Part shown: one piece after another, positions 45,929 through 57,439 of the stretch
How positions within the stretch are numbered: position 1 is the first letter of the stretch
How the letters are laid out: each line of letters opens with the position of its first letter
NCBI GenBank assembly: GCA_022701365.1
Contig: JAKUHH010000025.1
Span: 868,001 to 932,000, forward strand
DNA length: 64,000 nucleotides
From: Mycocentrospora acerina
Lineage: Eukaryota > Ascomycota > Dothideomycetes > Pleosporales
Direction: 5' to 3'
Made by a program: the position numbers and the translations under genes
Notes under the pieces: model-generated
Databases searched by the model: none
What the model saw: only the letters and a program-made list of their open reading frames with translations
What the model was told of the DNA's origin: nothing

Positions 45929-46410
45929 ATGCCTCTCTTTGGATCCCGCCGCGAGCCCACTCCTCCCCCAGCTCCCGCGACTACAGGCCGATCAAGCCTT
46001 TTCTCTCGCCGCCGCTCCTCCTCCCCTTCGAACATGCACAGAGCCTCACCTACCGCCACCACTACCCACACAACCCACACAACCAAGCGCCACTCTTCGA
46101 TTCTCCACAAGAGCCACTCGGGCGATCCGTCCATTGCGGCCGCAACACACAGTCTGCGCCAAGCTGAGGCTGCGGAGCGAGATGCTGATCGCGCGTTGCT
46201 TGTAGCGAAGACTGCTGTGAGGGAGGCTAGGGAACATGTAAAGAGGCTAGAGAGGGAGGCAGCAGAGGAGGCGAGATTAGCCAAGATCAAGCAGGGAGAG
46301 GCAAAGGCGCTCGGAAAGAAGGGAAGGGCTCTTGGCCGTAAGTATTTCTTTTCACCAAGTCGATTGAGAGAGTCAATTGCTGACAGTGCGTAGGCCATGA
46401 CCATATTTGA
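45929..46410 (+). CDS. Small basic protein with coiled coil
   Basis: Exons 45929-46337 and 46394-46410 (GTAAGT..TAG, 56 bases) give 141 residues. The first 70 are rich in Ser, Arg, Pro and Thr (SLFSRRRSSS). Residues 75-130 form an Ala/Glu/Arg helix (LRQAEAAERDADRALLVAK). The last exon adds only HDHI after GR; I recall LGRHDH-type ends in fungal homologues, which favours this splice. No function is known. Reading through the intron would give a slightly longer tail, so the end is less certain. Confidence 0.7.
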
Positions 46411-46690
46411 GAGTCTAGGCTACCAGCGTTTTAAGACGTGTATTGCGAATTTTCTCTGATCATGATTAACGACATTGCCAAAGCGAGGAGATACCACAGG
46501 GTTTGATTTGAGCGATGATTTGATAGATGTACATTTGTGTAATTTGGTCGTTGCGTTATAAATTTTTGATAACCAAAGTCCTGTCTTAGTGATCACCCCT
46601 CTATCTTAATTCGTTGACCCCGAGTCTTTTGCGCATCTACATATGCCATACCAGAACGCCGAATTATGCAACCTAACACACGTCCAAAGG

Positions 46691-48534
46691 TCAAGTACAT
46701 TGTGCTGTATCTCCACTGCCTGTAGCCATGCGGCTTGTTGTTCTGAAGATGGAAATAACCATCACAGTGCATCCAAAGGCCACAACCGCCATTGCAAGAT
46801 ATGTCTGAGAACTCCTCTTGGACAGTTTGATGTAGCAAAGCGGCGGCAATATAAAGGCCAGAGCACAAGCTGATGTTGCGCCAAAAAGTTCAAAGACAAC
46901 GCCAAGATCGCAAGTCAGAAGGGAAAGTGCCAAAGCTGAAAGCACTATGGCTGTAGTGAAGATGAGATGCCGATTCGGTTGATATGGCTCGTCGGGAAAC
47001 CAGTAATTGTTCATAACCTCTCTGCAGACAAAAGCTTCGAGGGGCAGCGTGGTCAGCATGTTTAGACCGAAGAAGATGCGCGCAATGTTGACCATGAAAT
47101 TGTCGTTGGGGAAGTTGTTCAACACGTTGCCAAGAGTCTTGTCACCGAAGGTAAGGTAGCCAGAAAGCGCGAGAACTAGACATGCAACTAGAGAGATGCT
47201 TGTGCTGTAGTGCGTAACGCGCGAGAAGCGGTCGATGGTAGGTTTCCGCAGAGAGCCGTAGATGAGGAGGGAGTTGTGATGGCAGACAAAGGCAAAAGAA
47301 ATGACGCCGATTGCTTCGAAGATGCCAGAGTGAATTACGAGAGAGCCACGGAGCTGGCCTCGGGCCTCGGCGGGGACACGAAAGGCCTGGGTGACGACTG
47401 TGACGATGATGATGACCATGCTGATGAGAGCCAGACCGCTGGCTTTGGCAAGCTTGAGCAGGTTAGCGCAGGTAGTACCGTGGGCTTTGTGGGGAGTAAA
47501 TACCTTTGCAATGTCGCGGTAGAGGGAGAGCGGGTACGACACGCCAAGGACGAGGACGACGATGACGGCACGCCTGTTTGTGAGAAGCCAGAGGAACGAC
47601 GTGTCGGCCAGGGAGGGGAACAAGGCGTCCATGACCTTGGGGATGGTGTCGCCGACTATGACGCAAAAGGCCACCATGCCGCCAAAGGCACTGTAGTCAG
47701 TCAGCAGGTCGTCTCTTTGGAGTCGTAGGCGTGCACGTACAAGAGCCACTGGGCCAGCGAAATGGCCACCAGGCCCGAGCGGCCAAAACAATGCTGCACC
47801 GTAGCCTGGAACGAGTCGGTGCCGCTGAGTTTGGAGTTGATGACGATGAGGCGGATGGTCCAGTCGACGACGACGGTGAGGGCAATGAGCAGCGCAGTGC
47901 CCGTCAGCAGGCCGGCGTTGCGGATGGCGTAGGGCTGGCCGATGATGCCGGCGCCGATGATGCTGTTGGCCATGTTCATAAAGGCGCTGCGCATGCCACT
48001 GCGCGGACGGGCGCTCTCGAGATGGTCCTCTGGGTGGAAGTCCTCTGCCACGGTGACGCTGGGAGCCTCGATGCCCGTGAGCAGCGGCAGGCGCTGCACC
48101 CGCCCGCGGTCGTGGTAGTCGTCGTCGCCATCAACGTCGCCATGGCCGTGACCGTCGCCGTCGAGCTCGATCCAGTCGTCGTGCGCCGTGCCGCCGTTGA
48201 TGCTCAGCCGCGCGGCGTCTTCGAAGCGGACACGGTTGGGGGTGCGCGGAGTGCCGTGGGGCCGAGGCTGGGCAAACGACGACTGCCGCTTGAAGCCATT
48301 GGGGCGCGATCCAGGTAGAGCAGGAGAGGCAGATGTGGCTCGCGACGACGACGGCGAGAGGGAGGATCCGTGTTGGTATTGGTGTTGGTGTTGGTAGGCA
48401 GGAGGACTGCCTTGGCGGGAGTGTTGCTCGTCATGGTGCTCATGCTCATGCTCATGCTCATACTCGTGCTCGTGCCCAGAGTCCGAGTCGCTGTCGTCAG
48501 GGTGCTCGTGCAGGAGCTTCTGCGACTCGCTCAT
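46691..48534 (-). CDS. Amino acid transporter, AAAP/AVT (SLC38-like) family
   Basis: Exons 48534-47741 and 47690-46691 (GTACGT..CAG, 50 bases) give 597 residues. A cytosolic N-terminus of about 180 residues is low complexity, with a His/Glu run (EHEYEHEHEHEHH) and a Gly/Asp/His-rich part. Helix 1 has ANSIIGAGIIGQPYAI, the AAAP signature. QWLFAFGGMVAFC is rebuilt by the splice. Eleven helices continue to the C-terminus, with the SGYLTFG loop conserved. Fungal relatives move neutral or basic amino acids across the vacuolar membrane. Direction and substrate are not readable here. Confidence 0.9.
48431..48475 (-). repeat. Coding His/Glu hexanucleotide repeat
   Basis: Tandem GAGCAT-like units in the transporter N-terminus, encoding alternating His and Glu. 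Confidence 0.8.
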
Positions 48535-49213
48535 GGTCGCATGGTCGTGGCGTGCGGTGCTGGCGGGTAGTCGTCGTCGAGTCTATGCTGCCCGGAGAGG
48601 GAACGTCGCGGAGCTTTGCAGGGTCCGCCTCTCGCGTTGCCCCTGTCCAACCAACTTCTGTCCAACCAGCTCGTGTCCAGCTAGCTCACTGGCTTGGAGC
48701 CTCCCGTGCCCGTCTCCGCGACGCGCTAGGAGGGCAAGGTTGATGCTGCTGCACGTGATAGGCATAGTGCTAGACTCTGGGGGTGGCACGGTTGACTGCG
48801 ACTACTACTGCTGCTGCTGCACGTGACAGGCGCAGTGCCAGACACGGCTGACTGCGACTACTACTACTACTTCGACTACGACGACTACTGCTACTACCAC
48901 TACTATTGCACACAGTGCTCGGCTCTGCGGGTGCCGTTCGCGGGCCTGACTAAGCCGCCACCGCGCACCATGGACAGTTCCGCACGTCTTGGTCACCCGG
49001 CAGCTGCACCTTCCGAGCGCCCTGGACATGCGCTTCACTGCTTGCTCACGCACGACAAAGCTGCCAAAGCAACCACAACAATATTATAAACTAAGTCATA
49101 GCTGACCAAACTGCCACCACGACTGCCATGTTCCACTACTTAAGCCCCCCAGCCTTGGCTCTGTCCCTGCAACTACCATTCCAACCACATTGACCCCACA
49201 CAATCTCGACCTC
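48535..49213. promoter_or_regulatory. Divergent promoter, amino acid transporter / pirin
   Basis: A 679-base spacer between divergent start codons, containing the duplicated E-box unit. An 88-codon frame in it is made of Tyr/Asp repeats and is not coding. Confidence 0.45.
48745..48910. repeat. Duplicated E-box unit and trinucleotide tract
   Basis: Two imperfect copies of a roughly 65-base unit (about 48745-48809 and 48813-48870), each with CTGCTGCACGTGA and a GACTGCGACTACTAC stretch; CACGTG at 48752-48757 and 48820-48825. A CTA/CGA trinucleotide tract continues to 48910. It lies in the divergent promoter of the transporter and pirin genes. Confidence 0.65.
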
Positions 49214-50342
49214 ATGCTTTCGCGCCTGACAAGTTCATTTAAAAGAGCGGCCAAGCCAGCCCACACTCACAACTCCACCTCAGCTGGCAACATGTCCAAC
49301 AACTCCACCACCACAATGTTCCGCGGCCTTCCCGTCATTCCTGATGAGAAATACACCACAAATTCCTCGCGCAACATTGCCAAACACTTCCTTGCTATCG
49401 AGGTAGACGAGGGCGTAGGCATGCGAGTTCGACGGGCAATTGGACTAAGAAATCTACCAAACCTAAGCCCTTTTCTCATGCTCGACCACTTTAACAGTAC
49501 TTTCGGCGACGACATGGACGCAGGTGCTCCTGACCACCCGCATCGTGTTAGTGCCGTCTGCCCACTCTACTCACTGTCTTGACACTAACACTAACAAGGG
49601 CCAAGAAACAATATCATACATAATCCAAGGCGGCATCGATCACGAAGACTTTGCCGGCAACAGGGGGACCCTTGAGGCCGGCGATCTACAATTCATGACC
49701 GCCGGGCGCGGCATCATGCATTCCGAGATGCCACGTCCAGGGCATGCTGGCGAGGCCAATGTCGGCATGCAACTCTGGGTGGACCTGCCCAAAGAGCTCA
49801 AGTACTGCGAACCGCGGTACCGCGACCTCAAGGCAAAAGAAATTCCAGAAGCTACAGAGGACAATGGCAAAGTACATGTCAAGGTCATCAGTGGCCAAGC
49901 CTTTGGGGTCGAGAGCCACAAGGAACTTTCCTACACTCCTGTATGGTACTTGCATTTCACCGTTCAGCCCGGTGGTCACTTCAAACAACCACTACCACAA
50001 GGATGGAACGCCTTCTGCTACATTCTCGAGGGCGGCGTCGAGGTCTCCAACAGCGGAAAGATGCAGCCCATCAGCCAATTCAATATGGTAGTTTTTGAAA
50101 AGGACGGCGACAGTGTTGAGATTGCCGTGTCAGAGCATGCTGTTCAGGAGGCAAGTTTTATCCTGGTCGCTGGTCTACCACTTGAGCAGCCCATTGTGCA
50201 GTACGGTCCATTCGTCGTCACAAGTAGGGAGGAGGTAACGCAGGCTCTTATGGACTTTCGGACAGGGCAGAATGGCTTCGAAAGAGCTGTCGGCTGGGTA
50301 AGCGAAAACTCAAGATCGAGGCGGAATTCGATAGCAACATAG
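49214..50342 (+). CDS. Pirin-family cupin protein
   Basis: Exons 49214-49546 and 49599-50342 (GTTAGT..AAG, 52 bases) give 358 residues. The junction makes APDHPHRGQETISYIIQG, the conserved pirin segment with metal-binding His. GGIDHEDFAGNRGTLEAGD, then FMTAGRGIMHSEMP with more His and Glu ligands, and a C-terminal cupin with PLPQGWNAFCYILEG follow. Pirins bind Fe(II), act as nuclear cofactors or quercetin-type dioxygenases, and in fungi answer oxidative stress. ATG 49214 gives an Arg/Ser-rich leader that could be mitochondrial; ATG 49291 (MSNNS) would give a shorter form. Confidence 0.93.
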
Positions 50343-50724
50343 ACTCAGTGTTTCAACGCAATTCAAGTACTCAGACAGAATTCGATAAAGTTGCTTCGAA
50401 CTATTTTTATTAATTCCGTGTGCTCGGACTAGACCAGGTTGCCAAATATTTACTTTGACTTTGATAATTGGGCTTTGATTTTGACAGCCCTTCGCACTTC
50501 TGCTGAACTTGAAGCTCCGTGTGTGGTATTGAGCAAAATAAATCATACAGACACAATCCATCAATAGCAAGTATCTACCGCAAGCACTGAAATACCCATA
50601 AATCTTGTAAACTTTCAATTTTTTAGTCGCGCCGACGAGATTAAAAATATAGTAAAGAATCAATTCCTGTTCTGAGCTGGCTAAGAACAGTGCAGCCGAC
50701 GCCTTGTGCTTTTATATCTTCTAC
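50343..50724. other. Convergent intergenic spacer
   Basis: 382 AT-rich bases between pirin and the Dal5-like gene. No gene. Confidence 0.5.
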
Positions 50725-52380
50725 TCACAACACGTAGCGGAAGTTAGGATTCTGCCCACGAGTTAGTATCCGTATTTTGCACAAAGAGTGTTACCTACTT
50801 GGAAGTCTGTCAGGTCTCCGCTGCTGCTTCCGCTTTCTGCTTGCGTCTCACTGGTAATCACTGCATCTCGGTCTCTCTGCGCATTCCGGCGCATCAACAG
50901 TACCCGCAAACAGACCGCGACGACCATTTGTCCTGCCGCGCACCCGAGAATGACTTTGCAGCCCGTCTGATACAATGGTGCCTCTTCTGCTAGGAATGCA
51001 TGAGGCCCGATAATGTTTCCTACGCAGTACGCGGTGAATACGACCGCCGAAGCTGTTATGCGTTTGGTATAGCCTCCAAGATTCGTCGTCGGCATTTGCA
51101 GGGCGAGGACGAGGGATGCAACAAAACATCCGATAAGGTAATAACCAAACAGCACGCCTATCTTGTGATGTTGTCTATCAAGCTTCCAGATCATACAGCA
51201 GCCAATGATAGTTGGAATCATCCACAGAGCCATGACTGTCGTTCGATGATTGCGGAACTTCGACGCTGTAAATGTGCCTGTCAAGATCCAAAATACTTGG
51301 AAAGCTCCCTGCGGTATCCCCAGCGCTGTGGTAAGTAGCGGATCGGAGACTAGTCCTTTGATGATCAATTTCCCAAAGTTGGCAGTGCCTCCGTTGATCA
51401 CTTCGTTCAGAAGAACAAAGAGAGTCAATAGCCACACCTGCGGGTCTATAAATGCCTCTCTGATTTGGTGCCACTGAACAGTCTTGTTGAGTACTCCCGT
51501 TCGAGCGAGACGGGCACGGCCAACAAGAAGTACTTTCTCCTCTAGGGAAAACCACTTGGCACTGAAAATGCTGTCCGGGAGGCAGAAAAATAAAATGACG
51601 CCCCAGATGACTGTAATACCACCACATATGAGAAAAACGGCTCTCCACACAGGGAAGGAGTCGATTTGGCCGATGCCATAGCTCAACACACCTCCGAGCA
51701 TGGAGCCGATACCATTACAGCAATAGAAGAGACCTGCTCGGAAAGGCTGTTCGTTGCGCACGTACCTGAATAATAACGTTTTAGTTTCGTCGTCTACGTA
51801 TCGAGAAGCTGACAGGTTAAACTTACCACATAGACACCATCATCATGAAACAAGTTGTGATTGGGGCCTCGAACACACCAAGCAGGAATCGACAAGCAGC
51901 AAGGCCCTTGAAGTCGGAGCAAGCTGCCGTGATCATCAGGACCGATCCCCAACTGATCACGCACCCAGCAACGACTTTACCCATGCGCGTCTTTTGGGCA
52001 AGGACCACCCATGGGTACTCGGCAACCAAGTACGCAAAGTAGAAGATGCTCGCAAACCATGAATACTGACTTTGTGTGACACTGGTACTAGAGAATAGAT
52101 CAAAGACAGCGGCATAGGACAAGGCTTGTTTATCAATGTATTGGAGAACATATGTCCCGGCCAAGAGTGGCAGAACGATCATATCAATCTTGCGAACCAA
52201 GCGACGGTTCTTCCCGTCATCGTAGACAAGCTCTGCGAGGTACTCTTCAGTAATGTTGTTTTCCAATAGGAATGTGCTGGATGCGTCGAGGCTCTGAACA
52301 TCGCCGACTGCGATGGATTTGGTGTGCTTGAGGTCATCTTCGTGGATTTGGATCTTGTTGTCTGCTTTTTCCTCGTCCAT
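50725..52380 (-). CDS. MFS anion:cation symporter, Dal5/allantoate-permease type
   Basis: Exons 52380-51827, 51765-50799 and 50751-50725 give 515 residues. The 27-base final exon adds NPNFRYVL, the usual end of this family; reading through the intron would give an unrelated tail. Helix 1 region DMIVLPLLAGTYVLQYIDKQALSYAA is typical, then 12 helices. The N-terminal 60 residues are acidic and cytosolic. Family substrates are carboxylates, allantoate, nicotinate, biotin-like vitamins and dipeptides; which one applies here is unknown. Divergent from the esterase gene. Confidence 0.92.
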
Positions 52381-53036
52381 GTTTGGTATATGCTCACAAG
52401 GAATACAAGGAAGAATCTCTGGTGCTGCTGACGAGGAAAAGGCAAATATTAAGTAGCAAGTATACAGAGCTTCGTTTCGAGCGGCTCATGAGATTTCTGT
52501 ACCTCGAGTCGTGTCCGTCCCAATAGTGTAGATCCTGCCATGGTTCACGACTCTGCCTATCTTGTCATGAAATCCGTGAATCCCAGTCGAGGTTGTATTC
52601 TGTTCAGCTTGCACCTATACAAACAAACGGATCTTATCAATGCGCTGATAGTGGTGGGTCTGGGAACAGGGTGCGATGCCAATAGCGATAATTTCAGAGT
52701 CATACATGTTACCGCCTCTCATCGCGATATCGCGATAACCAATCTGTTCTATCTTATCAAACTGTGTGGATGGATGCTCCTCACAGAAACCAAGTCTTGA
52801 GTCCAGAGTTCAGCCTTATTGTGGGTTGGTTCAACATGCGAATCGCTGCGATAGCGAGTGCTCCACAGTCGGACCCTAGATGTGTTCCCGATATTCACTC
52901 GGTCCGATTTCGGACGTCGACATGAGCACAAATGTAATGGGACGTCATTTGTTGAAATGTTCTCAATCACAAACTCCCTCCATTCTCGCCATACCAAAAT
53001 TTGCGCACTTTCTTAAATACACTAGCTCGACTCACC
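52381..53036. promoter_or_regulatory. Divergent promoter, Dal5-like transporter / carboxylesterase
   Basis: A 656-base spacer; no coding sequence supported. A shared promoter could coordinate uptake and ester hydrolysis, which is inference. Confidence 0.4.
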
Positions 53037-54803
53037 ATGCTTCCAACGTCAAAAACTAGCTCACCAGCCGTAGCGCTTAAGCAAGGCACTGTAGTCGGAA
53101 CAATTTTGAGTGATAGTTTACCCCGACCAGTTGAAGCATTTCGAGGCATCCCATATGCGCTTTCTCCAACGGGTGACCGTAGATTTCGATCGCCTGTAAA
53201 AGTTGCAGAATCTGCCGCAACCATTGATGCCACGTGCTTCGGCCCAGTTGCACCTGGGAAGCAACTCTTCCCTGGCGGGCCTACGTTCGACTACAACGAA
53301 GATTGTCTAACAGTGAATGTTTTCCGAATTCCACCATCTTCGAGGGCAGATGGTGGAAAATTGCAGCCAGTTGCAATATACGTTCATGGTGGTGCGTTTA
53401 ACAGGGGAACAGCATCTATGCACAACACTGCCTCGTTTTTGGCGCACTCCCACCAATCCTTCGTCGCAGTCTCGTTTAATTATAGAATCGGTGCTCTCGG
53501 GTTCTTACCGTCGTCAATGAGTGCCGAAGAGGGCGCACTCAACCTTGGCCTGAAAGACCAAATCCTACTATTTGACTGGGTACAGGACAACATTGCTGCA
53601 TTTGGCGGAGATCCAGGTAATATTACACTCATGGGCATATCTGCAGGTGCACATTCCGTAAGTCAAGAACCGTTGCTTTCTTTCGCTTTCTTTGGATAAA
53701 ACTTGCAATATCATCACAGTTTAACCAGTATTCCTCATCAGCGGTGAGATTGTCGTGCTGACAAGCAAACACAGATTGGTCACCACATGCTGCGTGACGA
53801 GGATGCGTCTAAACCACCACTTTATCACCGTGTCATTCTGGAATCTGGAGCACCAACATCTCGCGCGGTACGGCCGTACAATGCGAAGATTCACGAGGAA
53901 CAGTTCGCCGACTTCTTACGAGAAGCAAAATGTCCAGCAGGTTTATCTTCAAAAGAAACTTTTGCGTATCTGCGGAACGCCCCAAGCGATGTTATCCAAG
54001 CTGCCCAAGTCGCAACTTTTGACCGCTACAATCCATCTCTAGTCTGGGCTTTCCAGCCAGTCATTGACGGCGAGATAATCCCCCGACCACCCATGGAATC
54101 ATGGCGCTTAAACAAGTGGCGTAAAGTTCCAATCATGACAGGATTCAACCGCAATGAGGGATCCATTTACGTCTCAAAGTCTGTCTCTAAATCCACACAA
54201 TTTACCAAATTTTTCGAGGATCTTCTGCCGCTTCTATCCAGAGAAGATATCCAGACGATAGATCGCTTGTATCCTGATCCTCTGAAAGACCCTCACTCTC
54301 CCTACAAGGAGGATCTCGAGGGAGCTGCCGCCCAGTATCGTCGTCTTGAAGTTGCGTATGGCCAGTATGCATACGTCGCGCCGGTACGACAGACTGCAGA
54401 GCTTGCTTCGAACTCCATGACACAGCCAGTGTATCTATACCAATGGGCACTGGAAAGTTCACTACTCGATGGCGCGAGGCACGGCGAGAACATGTACTAT
54501 GGGGCGTGTGAACCAAGCAAACTAAATCTGTCGCCATCATTAAATGACCTCGCGAGGACACTAAATGCGTACATAACGAGCTTCATTACCACGGGTGATC
54601 CGAATACGTTCCGTGGAGATTACGGGGAAAGAACTCAATGGCAGGCATACGAGTCGAAGTCTCCAAAGGCTATGGTGTTTGGTTTGGAGAATAAGGAGCT
54701 TGTTGGCGGTGAGCCTGGTGTTGCTTCGAAATTGATGGACGATACCTGGGCAAGGGAGCAATCTGAGTTCTGGTGGAAAAAAGTGGATTTATCTCAGCAG
54801 TGA
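53037..54803 (+). CDS. Type B carboxylesterase/lipase
   Basis: Exons 53037-53657 and 53775-54803 (GTAAGT..CAG) give 549 residues. Features in order: EAFRGIPYA, NEDCLTVNVFR, oxyanion-hole HGGAF, the nucleophile Ser in GISAG (rebuilt at the exon end), GFNRNEGS with the likely acid Glu, and the late ARHGENMYYG with the likely catalytic His. No signal peptide is evident, so it is probably intracellular. It hydrolyses carboxylic esters; the substrate is unknown. This is the last intact gene before the repeat block. Confidence 0.93.
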
Positions 54804-55139
54804 ACACAAAAATTGAATCCGGAGGACGATTGAGCGATTGGGATGAATTTGGTAGGAATAATGTAAAAGTTTCGATGCGCATCTTCAAGCGATGAGCTCA
54901 GCGTAGTAGAATAGGAATGAAAACTGAGAGTTAAACAACTACATAGAACTGAGATTTTTATTCTCTATTTATATTGAACAAACCTGTTATATTAGCTCTA
55001 CTAAGAAAAATCATGCCTATGTCGACATTAGTCTCTAAGGCGCTGTTTCTACTCTTAGGATAAGTTCTCTTTTTAGAATTTTTTTGTAATCATTTATATT
55101 GTATTTAATCTACCTAGCTAGCTAGACTACATATAGTAT

Positions 55140-55424
55140 TGTAACGTTCACAACGTCACATCCTATCATTACCCCTGAGTTAACTAATACCTATCTGATA
55201 GCCACCTGTTTTGTACTTACCTTAGATAGTAACCCTAGGAAGAGGTATATAAGGTAGCAGCCTATGTAGTTTAAAAGAGTAGTTTTTCTGTATCCTTTTA
55301 TACAAGACCTATAGGTGTAGAGAATAGTATCTTTAGTTTACCCTTTAGTCTTAGCACTTTTATATGCCTAGTAGTATGCTTTAGATCTTATTTAGATTAC
55401 TCTTTTATAAACTGTGTTATTATA
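55140..55424 (-). mobile_element. Inverted solo LTR
   Basis: Matches the reverse complement of the LTR at 55615-55902: it starts TGTAACGTTCACAACGTCAC and shares the ACCTATAGGTGTAGAGAATA and TAAACTAAAGATACTATT-type blocks in inverse orientation. The same LTR family in opposite orientation, 190 bases from it. Less decayed at its first 60 bases. No matching internal part next to it. Confidence 0.75.
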
Positions 55425-55614
55425 TTATAAAGAAAAACTTATCTTTGCTAGTTATAGCTTTTAAATAATATTATAACTTTTTTTATTTATCTTTTATCTA
55501 AGCTTTTTATATTTAAGAACTAAATTTTACTATACTATTATATTTAGTACTTCTTATAGCTAAGATCTTTATATTTTTATAATAACTAAAGCTTTTAAGT
55601 TTAAAACTTCTAAG

Positions 55615-55902
55615 TGTAACAACGCAGGTTATAAGAGAGTGATCTGAATAGGGTCTAAAGTGTCTACTACTAGGCATATAGGAGTGCTAGGACTAGAGGG
55701 TAAACTAAAGATACTATTCTCTATACCTATAGGTCTTATATAAAAGGATACAGAAAAACTACTCTATAAAGCTATACAGACTGCCCCTCTTATATATACT
55801 TTCTTAGGGTTATTATCTAAGGCAAGTATAAATTAGGTAGCTATTAGATAGGTGTTAGTTAACTTAGAGGTAATAATATAATGTAATGTTATAAATATTA
55901 CA
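55615..55902 (-). repeat. LTR (3' LTR in element sense)
   Basis: 288 bp beginning TGTAAC and ending ATTACA. Direct copy begins at 63769; inverted copy at 55140-55424. Confidence 0.8.
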
Positions 55903-56349
55903 CTACTCTTCTTTTATATAGGCAGAAAGTCCCTTTTTATAGAGTTGTCTTTTGTCTGTATAAGAGAGAGAGAAAAGAAGAAGTAGAGTAAGGTTTAGAT
56001 AGTGTCTAGGTTTCTTTCTCTTGTCCTTGTAAAACCTTTTTATCTAAAGTTTATATTACCTCTTTTTTTTATCTTTCTTTATAGTATAAGTCTTTATTCT
56101 ATCTAAATATATCTCTTTCTATATTTAACTTTTATTTGCATCTTAATGCAAGGTAATCTTTAATAATATTTTAACTTTTACTTTAAGAAAACTTTTTTTG
56201 TTATTGCCTTAATAATTATCTTTTTTACCTTAAGACAGGTTCTTATATATAAAGGCTTCTTCTCTTAAAATCTTAATCTCCTTAGCAGTTAGGCTTAACA
56301 TTTTTATATGTACCCTTTGTTAAGCCTTTTTAGTAGTGTTTTGCTAATA

Positions 56350-56520
56350 AGTATTAGCAAAACTATAACTACAACTATAACTACAACTATAACTATAACT
56401 ATAACTGCAACTGCAGCAGCAGCAACAACAGCAACACCACCAGCACTAGCACTAGCACTAGCACCAGCACCAGCACTAGCACTAGCACCTGCACCTGCAC
56501 CTACCCCTGCCCTTATGCTA
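56350..56520 (+). repeat. ATAACT / GCACTA / GCACCA microsatellite block
   Basis: Successive tracts of (ACTATA), (GCAACA) and (GCACTA/GCACCA) repeats, giving a Thr/Ile then Ala/Pro/Leu frame that is low complexity and not a gene. Confidence 0.75.
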
Positions 56521-57152
56521 ATCCCTGTCCCTCTTAGTGCCCTCTTAGTAGCCTTCTAGGTTATCTGCATGTAGTACATGCAGGCTGTTGCCTGTAGGTA
56601 ATTTATTAAGTTTAAGTTTTATTTAGTAAAGTTAAAGAAATACTACTATTATATAAAGTAGAATAAGAAGTATAATCTAGTAAGTATCTATATCTTGTCT
56701 TATAGTCTTTAGTACTAATTTCTTAATAAGTGCTATTATATATTAGACCTGAGTTTAGGTCTTTTTAGTAGGCTTTAAACTTATAAGGTAACTCTGTCTA
56801 TAGCAGTATTAATAATAAAGAAGAGATAGACATAGTTAGAGAGCTTACTACTAAAGCAGCCTATTAGCTAGTAATATATATGCAAGTAGCTAACTCTTAG
56901 GTTACTAGCATAACTACAGTAGAGGTTATACTTACGCATTATTAGTTAATAGAGAAGGAGGTTTAGTCTTTGCAGGCAGAGTTAGAGGAGATTTAAGGAG
57001 TAGTAGTAGGCATAGAAGCTGTAATAAAAGGGATAGAGGAGAAAATAGAAGAGATAGCAGCAAAGATAGCAGAGATAGCAGCAGTATTAGTAAAGAGAGG
57101 TAAAAGTAGTAGGAGTAAGGTAGCTGTTAGGGGGAAAGTTAGTAGAGGTAGT

Positions 57153-57347
57153 TGTAACGACTAAGCACGTGCACAGTCAACGTGGCTTACCTCGCTTATA
57201 GCATCTAGTCGGCAAAGTCTAGATCTAGCACTATATATATTATACTACACATAGAATACTTGCTTAAGTATTCTTGTGCTTACCTTTTGGTATAAGTGGG
57301 GTTATTGCGTAGTATCAATAGCAAGGGCAGGGCGCCTGACCATTACA
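57153..57347. repeat. TRIM LTR copy 1
   Basis: 195 bp; contains a 9-bp-stem hairpin (AGAATACTT/AAGTATTCT, 57253-57274) and CACGTG. Copies at 57660 and 57964. Confidence 0.85.
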
Positions 57348-57376
57348 TTATACTTAAGCAAACCCAGAGGTCAAGA

Positions 57377-57385
57377 GTTCGATCC
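57377..57385 (+). promoter_or_regulatory. tRNA-like B-box in TRIM interior
   Basis: GTTCGATCC within GAGTTCGATCCTGG, followed by CAGGGGCCA, looks like a tRNA T-arm and acceptor end. The stem does not pair well and no matching 5' half is found, so it is not a tRNA gene. A decayed second copy (GTTCAATCC) is at 57884-57892. Confidence 0.4.
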
Positions 57386-57439
57386 TGGCAGGGGCCAGAA
57401 GTCACTCTGGCTTAAATTATAGGCTCTAGAGGGTTAGAC

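Noticed and set aside
47210..48318. Two plus-strand frames of 172 and 195 codons
   Set aside because: Shadows of the amino acid transporter on the other strand.
56308..56559. 83-codon plus-strand frame with ATG
   Set aside because: Only microsatellite-encoded Thr/Ile and Ala/Pro/Leu runs in RIP-like DNA.
57340..57400. A tRNA gene
   Set aside because: B-box and acceptor-like end are present but the T-stem does not pair and no 5' acceptor strand or anticodon arm fits.
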